From CAWINY01 sp963837635 (GTDB taxonomy: Bacteria > Acidobacteriota > Terriglobia > Terriglobales > Acidobacteriaceae), in the NCBI GenBank assembly GCA_963837635.1, contig CAWINY010000006.1:868001-932000 (forward strand): a stretch of 64,000 nucleotides of DNA. Direction: 5' to 3'. Of this stretch, positions 54,627 to 62,404 are shown piece after piece. The position numbers and the translations under genes were made by a program. The notes beneath the pieces were generated by a model. The model saw only the letters and a program-made list of their open reading frames with translations. It did not search any database and was not told the DNA's origin. Numbering within the stretch: position 1 is the first letter of the stretch; the number at the start of each line of letters is the position of its first letter.

Positions 54627-56063
54627 CTACAGCGGCACCTTCTGCAGGTATGCGGCGATCTCGACCTTCCAGTGCAGTTGCGCGGTGATCGCCTCACGCA
54701 GTTGTTCGGCGGCCGCCGGTTCGCCGTGTACTAGGTACGTCTTCTGCGGCGGCTTCTTAAAGGTGTGCATCCATTCCAGCATCTCCGGCGTGTCCGCGTG
54801 ATCGCTGAACTGTTCGAAGGCGTGCACCTGGGCGCGCACCGGGATGTATTGCCCGTAGATCTTCACCTCGTCGCCGGGCTTGGCGTTCTTGATGGTGTAG
54901 CCGCGCGTTCCGGGCGCCTGAAATCCGATAAATAGCACCGTATTCCTTGGGTCGGGAAGCCGTTGCGCCAAATGATGCAGGATGCGCCCGCCGGTCACCA
55001 TGCCGCTCGACGATACGATGATGCCGGGATAGCGCGAGTCGTTGATCTTCTTCGACTGCTCGGGAGTAGTGTCAAAGAAAAAGCCGGGCCACTCGAGCGG
55101 CGAGCCGTAGCGCGCGATCATCTGCCGGGTGTCTTCGCCGAACTCTTCGCGATGCTTGAGGAAGATCTCGACCGCGTGGATGGCCATGGGGCTGTCGGCG
55201 TGCACCGGCACCCGCGGGATCTGGCCCGACTCTATTAGTTCCTTGAGCATGAAGAGAAACTTCTGGGTGCGCTCCACGGCGAACGCTGGCACAATGACAA
55301 ATCCTCCGCGCTGCACGGTTTCGCGGATCAGGCGCGCCAGCTCCGGCCTCGGGTCGGTGTGCGGGTGCAGGCGGTTGCCGTAGGTAGATTCGCTCACCAG
55401 GATCTCGGCGCTTTCGCCGGTCTCCGGACCTGTCGGCAATACGCAACCAGGCGCGGACTGGGAATTGTGGACGCGGCCCACGTCCCCGGTGAACAGCAGG
55501 CGGCGGTTGTGGCCGTTGATGCCGACCGTGATCTCCGCCATCGAGGAACCCAGGATGTGCGCGGCGCGCACGAAGCGGAAGGCGAAGCCGGGACGCAGTT
55601 GGCGGGTCTCGCCGAAGGGCACGGCTTCGAAAAAGCGCAGGCAGTCCTGCGCCTCCTGGAAGGTGTATAGCGGCAGCGCGGGCTCGTGTTTCGAGGTCTT
55701 CTTAAAGTTGTGGTGGGCCGCGTCTTCTTCCTGCAGGTGTCCGCTGTCCGGCAGCAGGATCGAGCACAGATCGACCGTTGCCGGCGTGGCGTAAATCTTG
55801 CCGCGAAAGCCCTCCTTCACCAGCCGGGGAATCCATCCGGAGTGGTCCAGATGCGCGTGCGTCAGTACCACGGCGTCGATCTCGCGCGCTGGCATGGGCG
55901 TGTCCTGCCAGTTGCGCTCGCGCCATTCCTTCTGCCCCTGGAACAGGCCGCAATCGACCAGTACCTGGAAGCCCTTGGTGCCGGCGCCATCGGCCGAAAC
56001 ATTGATCAAATGCTTGGAGCCGGTGACGGTCCCGGCCGCCCCGAGGAACTGGATGTAGGCCAT
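54627..56063 (-). CDS. Metallo-beta-lactamase/beta-CASP family RNA nuclease
   Basis: A 478-residue protein. Metal-binding motif 2 is LTHAHLDHSGWIPRL (about residue 71), with GTVTGSKHLI near the N-terminus. The beta-CASP region includes LVSESTYGNRLHP, FVIVPAFAVERTQKFLFMLK, SSSGMVTGGRILHHL, and the C-terminal RMMBL His motif FEQFSDHADTPEMLEWM and YLVHGEPAAAEQL. This is the CPSF73/Ysh1-like bacterial/archaeal group acting on RNA, with processing as the likely role. Confidence 0.92.
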   Translation of the reverse strand: MAYIQFLGAAGTVTGSKHLINVSADGAGTKGFQVLVDCGLFQGQKEWRERNWQDTPMPAREIDAVVLTHAHLDHSGWIPRLVKEGFRGKIYATPATVDLCSILLPDSGHLQEEDAAHHNFKKTSKHEPALPLYTFQEAQDCLRFFEAVPFGETRQLRPGFAFRFVRAAHILGSSMAEITVGINGHNRRLLFTGDVGRVHNSQSAPGCVLPTGPETGESAEILVSESTYGNRLHPHTDPRPELARLIRETVQRGGFVIVPAFAVERTQKFLFMLKELIESGQIPRVPVHADSPMAIHAVEIFLKHREEFGEDTRQMIARYGSPLEWPGFFFDTTPEQSKKINDSRYPGIIVSSSGMVTGGRILHHLAQRLPDPRNTVLFIGFQAPGTRGYTIKNAKPGDEVKIYGQYIPVRAQVHAFEQFSDHADTPEMLEWMHTFKKPPQKTYLVHGEPAAAEQLREAITAQLHWKVEIAAYLQKVPL

Positions 56064-56185
56064 GCAATCTCCGTAGTTTTAGAGGTGAACGAAGATTGTA
56101 CAAGAACCGCTTTTGGGGATTGGCGGTTGGCCAAATAAGGATAATGGGGCAGTTCCCGGGTCGCCCGTGATCGGCGGCTAATGCA

Positions 56186-56297
56186 AGGTGCCCCACGTTC
56201 AGCGCGAAGCGCTTAACGTGGGACGCTCCGTGGGGTTCGGGTGTAAAACAATCCCAGGTTAGCGCCGAACGGCACGGCGCAAACCTGGGGCACCAGG
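56186..56297. repeat. Palindromic repeat cluster near the island edge
   Basis: GGTGCCCCACGTTCAGCGCG, GAAGCGCTTAACGTGGGACG, then CCCAGGTTAGCGCCGAACGG and GCGCAAACCTGGGGCACC. The outer ends GGTGCCCC/GGGGCACC resemble family C, with different inner words. It separates the nuclease gene from the IS-split module. Confidence 0.6.
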
Positions 56298-56340
56298 CAC
56301 CAGGCTACGGAACTGAATGAACGCCAGATTCTCAGATGCA

Positions 56341-56722
56341 TTACAGAGCGAACTTGGGGTTAGCCAAAACGATGTCGTTGATGTCAGTAAAAAACGCTAC
56401 GAGGTGTGGATCTTCAATAGGCGCTTCGCCCGGGTGCGCGCTGTGGTTCCTGTATTGGAAGTCCACTTTTGTCAATCGGTCTGTTTGATTACTGTCCAAT
56501 AGCTCCATGCCCTCGCAAACGGTAATCAGATCGGTGTCAAAGACCTGCTGCAACTCCGCAATCATAGTGATCTTGAATTCCTTGTTGAACCACTTGAATC
56601 GTCCAGATGTCTGTTGCTTCAGCTTGATTGATGCAGCAGTGAATTTTGCGAACCCCACCTTTGCAACCACCTTTTGCATGCGGTCAATCGCTGCGCACCA
56701 GCCAAGCACGACTGCTGCTCGC
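56341..56722 (-). pseudogene. 3' half of an RX4H (HEPN-type) protein gene, cut by an IS
   Basis: Joined in frame to 58014-58456 after removal of the IS at 56723-58013, it gives a continuous 274-residue protein; this fragment supplies about residues 148-274. It contains KQQTSGRFKWFNKEFKITMI and DFQYRNHSAHPGEAPIEDPH. R239 and H244 (RNHSAH) make an RX4H motif, the catalytic signature of HEPN nucleases. The end is FTDINDIVLANPKFAL. A GTG at 56709 could start a truncated product, but loss of the N-terminal half suggests it is inactive. Confidence 0.7.
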
Positions 56723-58013
56723 TAAGGCACCGTAAATAAATAACGTTTACATCTACTATCCTGATCTGTTATTACGGTGGGCATGGACTCGGATGCCCAG
56801 CTCGGCCGGTACTTTGCTGGCATGTGGCCGCATCTGGACGAACACGCTCGGCGTTTGGTGGCTGCCAGCGAAGCTTTGGAACTGGGCTATGGCGGCATCT
56901 CGCGAGTCAGCCGCGCCTGCGGCCTATCGCGGGTCACGTTGACCAAGGGTATCGAGGAATTGAAAGCCGCGCCGCTGGCCCCGGGCCGGATTCGCCACGA
57001 GGGCGGCGGACGACACTCGTTGACGTCCAGCGATCCCGGCATGGCGCCCGCCTTGGACAGCATGGTCGAACCCACGGCACGCGGCGACCCGCAGTCGCCC
57101 TTGCGCTGGACCTGCAAGAGCGCCCGCACGCTGGCGGCGGAACTAACAGCCCGGCACCACCCGGTCAGCCACACCAAAGTGACCCAACTCCTGCGAGAGA
57201 GTGGCTACAGCCTGCAGGGCAATCGCAAGACGGAGGAAGGGGATGACCATCCCGATCGTGACGCGCAGTTCCGTCATATCAATAGCGCCGTCAAACGCGC
57301 TTTGCGGGCAGGCGAGCCCGTCATTTCCGTGGACACGAAGAAGAAAGAACTGATCGGTAACTACCAAAACCAGGGCCGCCAGTGGCGCCAAACCGGAACG
57401 GCGGATAAGGTCAACGGACATGATTTTCCCGGTCCCGATGTACCCCGCGCCTATCCCTACGGAATCTACGACCTGGGGCGCAACGCGGGCTTCGTCAACG
57501 TGGGCACGGACCACGACACGGGGGCCTTCGCGGTGGCTTCGATTCGGGGCTGGTGGCGCGCCGACGGCCGGAACCTGTATCTGGGGGCACGGCGACTGCT
57601 GATCACCGCCGATGGCGGGGGTAGCAACGGCTGGCGGCTGCGACTGTGGAAATGGGAGTTACAGCGTCTGGCCGACCAGACCGGGCTGATACTGATGGTC
57701 TGCCATTTTCCGCCGGGCACGAGCAAATGGAATAAGGTGGAGCATCGGTTGTTTTCCTTCATTTCGTCCAACTGGCGCGGCGAGCCGCTACGCGATTATG
57801 AGACGGTGGTACGGCTGATCGCCGGAACGACGACGGCCAAGGGTTTGAAAGTGACCTGCCGCCTAGATCACCGCAAGTATCCCGTGGGGCGAAAGATCAC
57901 GGATGAAGAGTTTGCCCATGTCAACCTCAAGCCAGACAAATTCCATGGTGAGTGGAACTACACCATTCATCCAAGCAACTAGGTTGTAAATGTTATATAT
58001 TTACGCCGCCTTA
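56723..58013. mobile_element. ISAzo13-type insertion sequence
   Basis: A 1291 bp element bounded by inverted ends. TAAGGCACCGTAAATAAATA (from 56723) and, on the opposite strand from 58013, TAAGGCGGCGTAAATATATA match over about 29 bp with four differences. It contains one transposase gene. The flanking bases rejoin an interrupted open frame exactly if the whole element including both TAA ends is removed, so no target duplication is visible. Confidence 0.85.
56777..57982 (+). CDS. ISAzo13-family transposase
   Basis: A 401-residue DDE transposase. N-terminal helix-turn-helix: GGISRVSRACGLSRVTLTKG. The catalytic core has Asp in EPVISVDTKKKELIGNYQNQ, a second Asp in ARRLLITADGGGSNGWRLRL and Glu in FPPGTSKWNKVEHRLFSFIS, the DD-E pattern of this Rhodopirellula-type family. 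The frame is full length and intact, so the element may still be active. The start is GTG 56777; ATG 56783 is an alternative. Confidence 0.92.
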   Translation: MGMDSDAQLGRYFAGMWPHLDEHARRLVAASEALELGYGGISRVSRACGLSRVTLTKGIEELKAAPLAPGRIRHEGGGRHSLTSSDPGMAPALDSMVEPTARGDPQSPLRWTCKSARTLAAELTARHHPVSHTKVTQLLRESGYSLQGNRKTEEGDDHPDRDAQFRHINSAVKRALRAGEPVISVDTKKKELIGNYQNQGRQWRQTGTADKVNGHDFPGPDVPRAYPYGIYDLGRNAGFVNVGTDHDTGAFAVASIRGWWRADGRNLYLGARRLLITADGGGSNGWRLRLWKWELQRLADQTGLILMVCHFPPGTSKWNKVEHRLFSFISSNWRGEPLRDYETVVRLIAGTTTAKGLKVTCRLDHRKYPVGRKITDEEFAHVNLKPDKFHGEWNYTIHPSN

Positions 58014-58456
58014 TGCGACCCGTTAGCGCAGTCAATCGCTTCCTGCAGGTAGTTCGATTCGTCTGGGTTCGTTAATCCCTTCACCAGTTTCTGTAGATCA
58101 AAAACGCTTTCGACCGCCATGCTGGTCTGCTGAATCGGCAGGACGAATTTATCCTTGAACTTGTCAAGGACAGAGTCGAGCGTTTTCAGGTAGGAGGTCT
58201 GTAGATTGTTGGGCCGGCTCAACACATGGAGGTGCTTCATCGCCTCAGATGTGCTCTGTATAACGTCGGTGGGAAGGTGGAACCTGTGTTCCAGCGGACT
58301 TCGAAGCTCTTCGACCCATCGATTCGCTATTCCTTCTGCCTCGCTCCGCAACTTCGCTCCGGAAACTCGGCCAGAGCGCAGCTTAGCGACAGCCTTGCGC
58401 AACTGCCGCAACTCAGTTTCGAAGTCCGCCAGCGCCGTCAAGATCTGCGCTTTCAC
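58014..58456 (-). pseudogene. 5' half of the RX4H (HEPN-type) protein gene, cut by an IS
   Basis: GTG 58456 starts a helical protein (KAQILTALADFETELRQLRK, EGIANRWVEELRSPLEHRFH, FKDKFVLPIQQTSMAVESVF) that reaches DCANGS at the IS edge. Read into the IS it ends after HKAA; joined to 56722 it continues SQRAAVVLGWCAAIDRMQKV. Its start overlaps the TGA of the upstream gene (GTGA, 58453-58456), so the two were translationally coupled. The function is unknown beyond the HEPN-type motif in the other half. Confidence 0.7.
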
Positions 58457-59070
58457 TGGCCATCACCCGCCAACTTCTTAACCAGTTTCGCGAGAGCGTC
58501 TTGACCGTCAGATGTCAGCGCCTGCGCTTCTCCTTGAGCGACCATAGGCCCTTTGAACAGCTTCGCGTTCTTCGGCACCTTGAATGTGGTGGCGAAGTTC
58601 ACCCCGTCGTAAAAACCCTTCTCCTTACACATTGAGCGAACGGCCTCTGGATCACAGGTGAGTGCGTCGTTAAGAATTGCATTCTTCAGCGCCAGCAACA
58701 GCGCCCACTCAATTTGGCCGGTGGCAACGGGTACGTCGTGAGGCTCTTTGACGAAATGAACGTCCCCATTCTCTACGAAAAGGATTTTTGCGATCTCTTC
58801 CTCAGGCAGCCCGGTCTTCCGCGTTAGCACGCGAACTTGGGTTGTCATAGGGATTGCGCTGCCGCCAGAGGGTTTCCGCTCCGTTTCCCTACCTTCCGCT
58901 TCGGCTGCCTCAGGCTGCTCCTTACGAGTATCAGACCTTGAACTCCTACGTGTCTGGGACAGCAACTCGGATAGCAGGATTTCGAAGCACTTATTCTTGA
59001 ACTGCTCTGGAACAGAATTCGCGATTTCAGCGATTTCCTTGATTTCGTCCTTCAAATGCGCGTAGTCCAT
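58453..59070 (-). CDS. Partner protein of the IS-split HEPN-type gene, function unknown
   Basis: A 205-residue protein. It begins with an acidic helical part (MDYAHLKDEIKEIAEIANSV), a charged Ser/Arg/Glu-rich linker, then a folded part with QVRVLTRKTGLPEEEIAKIL, IEWALLLALKNAILNDALTC and FATTFKVPKNAKLFKGPMVA. The family is not recognised. The ATG at 59070 is preceded by AGGAAGGTGG, a good ribosome-binding site. Its last bases overlap the start of the HEPN-type gene. The pairing, coupling and accessory context suggest a toxin-antitoxin or defence-like module, but this is inference only. Confidence 0.7.
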   Translation of the reverse strand: MDYAHLKDEIKEIAEIANSVPEQFKNKCFEILLSELLSQTRRSSRSDTRKEQPEAAEAEGRETERKPSGGSAIPMTTQVRVLTRKTGLPEEEIAKILFVENGDVHFVKEPHDVPVATGQIEWALLLALKNAILNDALTCDPEAVRSMCKEKGFYDGVNFATTFKVPKNAKLFKGPMVAQGEAQALTSDGQDALAKLVKKLAGDGQ

Positions 59071-59218
59071 TTGGCCACCTTCCTGACAGCAATATGTTGG
59101 GGAAATCGCCACCAGCATACATGAGAGCTGGCCAACAGCAGTGATCTTTCAGTTTCCGTTCAGATTGCCGCCAAAGAAACTTCGTTAGAACTTAGTGTCC
59201 ACCCTAGCGTCGAACTGG

Positions 59219-59303
59219 CAGGTGGCCCACATCTCCCCTTCAATCCGATGGTGTAAAAAAGACACCCACATCTGCCAAAACCTGGCAGATGTGGGGCACC
59301 CTC
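59219..59303. repeat. Family C palindrome and adjoining repeat
   Basis: CCCACATCTGCC (59265) and GGCAGATGTGGGGCACC (59284-59300), preceded by GGTGGCCCACATCTCC...TCAATCCGATG. The TCAATCCGATG-plus-family-C arrangement recurs at 61500-61556. The spacer 59071-59394 has no other gene. Confidence 0.75.
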
Positions 59304-59394
59304 CACGACGGATCTAAAGGTTGCTAGAAAAGCCAATTTCTTTAGTAGTTCAAGTCTGATCCGTTTGAATCCGGTGATCCGTTGTTGCTTCTTC

Positions 59395-60171
59395 TTAAGC
59401 GGTCTTCTTGAGCAAGCTGAGTGCGAACAACAACGCCGAGATGATGACCACAACCGGGCCTGGGCTAACCCGCGGCAGGGCGGTGGCGGTGATCAGAAAG
59501 CCAAGTCCGGTCGCCACTACGCTAACCAGACAAGAAGCCAGCAGAAAATGAGGGACATTGCTTGCCAATCGGCGCCCGGTCGTAGCCGGGATGATGACCA
59601 GGGCCCCCGCGAGCAGTGCTCCCATGAAGCGCAGTCCCACAAGGACAGTCAGGCTGAAAGTCAGCAAGAAGTAGAGATTGACCCGGTCTAATCGAACGGA
59701 AGTGGCCGCGGCCAACTCCGGCGAGAAGAGGCTTAACAGAAGCTGCTCCTTGAAGCGGAAGATGACGAAGATGATCAAGAGAACGGCCACGGTACCGAGC
59801 AGGAACGCAGGGAGCGAGAGGGTTTGAAAGCGTCCAAACAGCGCCTCGACCATATCCTCCTGTGGAGTCAGCGCTGCGCCAATCGCGAGTGAGCCGGCGA
59901 ACACCACGCCGATGATCGCCTCGGTTGCGAGCCCGGACTTCTTTTGCAGTTGCCAGATCAGCAGGGTGCCCAAAAACAGAGTCGTGGCGCCACCCAGAAG
60001 CGGATTGAAACCGAACAGGAATGCCAAGCCGATTCCGGGTAGCGCCACGTGCGAGATTACGTCGCTGGCCAGGAGCATCCGCTTCATCAGGGCGAAGCTT
60101 CCGACCAGCCCGGCGGCCACGGCAAAGAGCAGGGCAAGGACTACGGCGTAGATTTCACCTGGGTTATTCAT
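59395..60171 (-). CDS. znuB: Metal (zinc/manganese) ABC transporter permease
   Basis: A polytopic permease of about 258 residues with about eight hydrophobic helices. The ABC-3 family pattern includes GLVGSFALMKRMLLASDVIS, HVALPGIGLAFLFGFNPLLG and the end-domain stretch RFMGALLAGALVIIPATTGR. The ATG at 60171 overlaps the ATPase stop by eight bases; 60192 is another in-frame start. No periplasmic metal-binding ZnuA is in the window, so it may be encoded elsewhere. It is co-transcribed with the ATPase. Confidence 0.9.
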   Translation of the reverse strand: MNNPGEIYAVVLALLFAVAAGLVGSFALMKRMLLASDVISHVALPGIGLAFLFGFNPLLGGATTLFLGTLLIWQLQKKSGLATEAIIGVVFAGSLAIGAALTPQEDMVEALFGRFQTLSLPAFLLGTVAVLLIIFVIFRFKEQLLLSLFSPELAAATSVRLDRVNLYFLLTFSLTVLVGLRFMGALLAGALVIIPATTGRRLASNVPHFLLASCLVSVVATGLGFLITATALPRVSPGPVVVIISALLFALSLLKKTA

Positions 60172-60904
60172 GAGTGTGGTGATCGTGCACATGCTGATAA
60201 AACTTGGGCACTGCTGAATAGACCGCCGCCAGCGTATCCGGAGTCAAAATGTCTCGCGGTACGCCAAAGCAAGGTCTGCCCCCGCTGAGGCACAAAACTT
60301 TGGTCGCGAACTGGTAGACGACACTCAGGTCATGCGACACCAGCACCACCGTCAGGTTCTGCTCTTGCCGGAGTCTTTCGAGTAACTCATAGATGTGCTC
60401 CTGGGCGAGTTCGTCCAGACTGGCGGTGGGCTCATCCACGAGCAGCACATTGGGATCGCCGAGCAGCGCGAAGGTGATCAGGACCTTTTGGAACTGCCCG
60501 CCGGAGAGCACGCCGATTCTGGTATCAAGCAATTCCGGCGCAAGATTCACGATTGATGCTGCCGCCGGGATGGCGTCAGTGGACAACTTCAGCAGGCGAG
60601 CCTTGGCGCCGAGCAGGTCGCGTACGTTGAGTGGCAGCTGGCGATCCGCGGCGATACTCTGCGGAACATAGCCCAGCCTGGTTCCGGCAGCCCATTGGAT
60701 GGTGCCCTCATAGGGCAGCAGCTTCAGCAATGCGCGCAGCAGAATAGTTTTCCCGGCCCCGTTAGGGCCGATAATCGCCAGGTTTTCTCCCCGTGCGACC
60801 TCGAAGCTGAGGTCGTGGATGACAGTTCTGTCACCAGGGCTGACACTAAGCCTCCGCACTGAGAGCACTGACGCCTTGTTCACTTCCGGCATACGCCTTC
60901 TCAC
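60164..60904 (-). CDS. znuC: Metal ABC transporter ATPase
   Basis: A 246-residue nucleotide-binding subunit. Walker A IIGPNGAGKTILLRALLKLL, signature LSGGQFQKVLITFAL, Walker B NVLLVDEPTASLD and switch His LVSHDLSVVYQF are present. The C-terminus is His-rich (YQHVHDHHTHE), as often in ZnuC/MntB-type ATPases that handle metals. The start could be the internal MPEVNKA (60892). It lies directly upstream of the permease and 58 bp from the regulator gene, in one operon. Confidence 0.9.
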   Translation of the reverse strand: MRRRMPEVNKASVLSVRRLSVSPGDRTVIHDLSFEVARGENLAIIGPNGAGKTILLRALLKLLPYEGTIQWAAGTRLGYVPQSIAADRQLPLNVRDLLGAKARLLKLSTDAIPAAASIVNLAPELLDTRIGVLSGGQFQKVLITFALLGDPNVLLVDEPTASLDELAQEHIYELLERLRQEQNLTVVLVSHDLSVVYQFATKVLCLSGGRPCFGVPRDILTPDTLAAVYSAVPKFYQHVHDHHTHE

Positions 60905-60962
60905 TTATCAAAGGAACGGGGCCGACCTCGAGACTTCACGGCCTCATTCAGGAAATGTATTT

Positions 60963-61352
60963 TCAGGCACGCGCCCGGTGGCCCCGCGGAGAGCACGCTG
61001 CGCAGAATCCGAAGATGTAGAACTCGTGCGTCAAGGGCGTGAACCCTTTCGGCAAATGCAGCTTCGCGGATGCGACACAACCCTCAAGCTCATAGACTTT
61101 GTCGCAGCGGTTGCAATGGAAATGGTGATGGTGCGTCTTGCCGGACAGTTCGTAACGCGTCGATTTGCCCGGCATATCCACGGGGACAAGCCAACCATCC
61201 TCCACTAGTGCCTTTATGTTTCGATACACCGTGGCTATGCCGAGCCTCTGGTGATGGCTTTGTGCGCTGCTCAAAGCTTCTTCCGGCGACAGCGGCCGGT
61301 CGGCTTCGGCAAAAGCTTCGCGAATGGCATGCCTCTGTCTTGTGTTGCGCAT
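60963..61352 (-). CDS. zur: Fur-family metalloregulator, probably Zur
   Basis: A 129-residue repressor. Winged-helix part: NTRQRHAIREAFAEADRPLS and LGIATVYRNIKALVEDGWLV. Metal-binding part: THHHHFHCNRCDKVYELEGC, with a CxxC zinc site, and a second pair in FGFCAACSPRG. The ATG at 61352 follows AAGGAGG about eleven bases upstream. Being in an operon with a ZnuBC-type transporter favours zinc; iron or manganese cannot be excluded. It probably binds the palindrome at 61418-61439 and represses its own operon. Confidence 0.9.
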   Translation of the reverse strand: MRNTRQRHAIREAFAEADRPLSPEEALSSAQSHHQRLGIATVYRNIKALVEDGWLVPVDMPGKSTRYELSGKTHHHHFHCNRCDKVYELEGCVASAKLHLPKGFTPLTHEFYIFGFCAACSPRGHRARA

Positions 61353-61417
61353 TTCCACAGCGGCCTCCTTCCCACAACGTCTACGCCGGACGAGCCGCAC
61401 GTCCATCGAAGGCTACA

Positions 61418-61439
61418 TGATAATATAATATCATTATCA
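61418..61439. promoter_or_regulatory. Fur/Zur-type operator
   Basis: TGATAAT (61418-61424) and ATTATCA (61433-61439) are perfect inverse 7 bp arms in an AT-rich patch (GATAATATAATATCATTATC), 66 bases before the regulator start. This is Fur/Zur-box-like, in the expected autoregulatory position. Confidence 0.75.
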
Positions 61440-61519
61440 TTTCCATGGCGGGGCAGAATTGGAGCGTTTTGGGGGATGGCTATTGGCTCACATCTCCTCT
61501 TCAATCCGATGATGTCGAG

Positions 61520-61556
61520 GGTGCCCCACATCTGCCCGGTTGTGGCAGATGAGGGT
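61520..61556. repeat. Family C palindrome beside the REP-transposase remnant
   Basis: GGTGCCCCACATCTGCC (61520) and GGCAGATGAGGG (61544-61555), one mismatch from the usual arm. It lies immediately next to the C-terminal end of the RAYT remnant. Confidence 0.75.
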
Positions 61557-61559
61557 CCT

Positions 61560-61692
61560 TGTCTCATCCTTCGGCGCACCGCCCACTCCGACTCAATTTC
61601 CACGATGCCAACCTCTCCGGTTGCGTGATGGCGGAAGCCGCTCCAGCGCCAGTCCTTGGGGCGGTCGCACAAGCCCGTTCCACAAGCCGATT
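61560..61692 (-). pseudogene. Remnant of a REP-associated tyrosine transposase (RAYT)
   Basis: The reverse strand reads GLCDRPKDWRWSGFRHHATG then EVGIVEIESEWAVRRR, closely matching the usual C-terminus of REP-associated (TnpA_REP, Y1-type) transposases, NPVxRGLxxxPEDWxWSSFRxYAxGE. The catalytic HUH and Tyr parts are missing. RAYTs mobilise REP palindromes, and a family C palindrome lies directly next to it. Confidence 0.65.
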
Positions 61693-61694
61693 TC

Positions 61695-61796
61695 CTGGTG
61701 CGGCTACCGGCGAACGGGAACCTAGATTTCAATGACTATGGATGCTTTGCGCTTTGTAAAAACATATGGTGCGGCTGTACCGGCGAACGGAAACCT
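61695..61796. repeat. Pair of direct repeats
   Basis: CTGGTGCGGCTACCGGCGAA (61695) and ATGGTGCGGCTGTACCGGCG (61766) are two copies of a roughly 30 bp unit about 71 bases apart, the second with two extra bases. The 61440-61903 stretch otherwise holds the RAYT remnant, a family C copy and no other gene. Confidence 0.6.
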
Positions 61797-61903
61797 GCAT
61801 CTCACCATCAGGTGAGTCTCCACCACCAGTACAGATAGCGGCCACCGTGCGGTTAAGGGATCTGGAATTTCTGCGATGTGGTTAAGGGTCCCCGGCGGGA
61901 TTG

Positions 61904-62296
61904 ATGGCAAAATGGGCCGCCAACACGCTGCTGTTCTTACTGCTGTCGCCGCTGTGCGTCCTCTTTTATTCGCCGGGCACGGAATCGTCCCTGCCGCCAT
62001 GCTGCCGCCGTGGCGGCCGGCACCAGTGTTCCATGAAGCTGGCCGCCTGGGGCAAGGGCGAAGGCTTCCGCGGCCCTTCTCCCACGTGCCCTCTATTTCC
62101 GAAACCGTCCCCTCCAAACGCGAGATCGCAGGGAACTCCGGCCCTTCTGCGGGAACCGGATTCCGCGGTCATCCAGCTTGATAGTTCTGCCGTTGTTCCG
62201 CAGGCGGCACTGGCCGCGCGAATTGCCGATCTTCGCAGCCATCTGACCCGAGGCCCGCCACCGGCACACTCCCAGGTCTGGTACCGCTCCATTTAG
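61904..62296 (+). CDS. Small secreted Cys/His-containing protein
   Basis: A 130-residue exported protein. A hydrophobic N-terminal segment (WAANTLLFLLLSPLCVLFYS) is followed by LPPCCRRGGRHQCSMK, a CC...H.C motif seen in small exported metal- or copper-associated proteins next to TonB receptors in Acidobacteriota, and a Pro-rich middle with SPTCPLFP. The C-terminal part is low complexity. ATG 61904 is preferred to TTG 61901. It is about 110 bp upstream of the TonB receptor gene, so a shared role in metal handling is likely but inferred. Confidence 0.6.
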   Translation: MAKWAANTLLFLLLSPLCVLFYSPGTESSLPPCCRRGGRHQCSMKLAAWGKGEGFRGPSPTCPLFPKPSPPNARSQGTPALLREPDSAVIQLDSSAVVPQAALAARIADLRSHLTRGPPPAHSQVWYRSI

Positions 62297-62404
62297 TACG
62301 TGGGGCCGGTCACGGACTTCCACTCCAGACGACAAGCGGGGACGGAGGCCACTCCTCCCGATCCGAACAGAACGTCTTCCAAAACTTAAGGATAGGAGTG
62401 TGTC

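Noticed and set aside
61680..61900. Cobalamin riboswitch before the TonB receptor region
   Set aside because: Direct repeats and hairpins occur, but no B12-box-like sequence was found, and the receptor looks copper-type.
61901..62181. Alternative overlapping plus and minus frames at 61.9-62.2 kb
   Set aside because: Only the frame at 61904-62296 has a signal peptide and the CC/H/C motif; the others are Arg/Pro-rich shadows.
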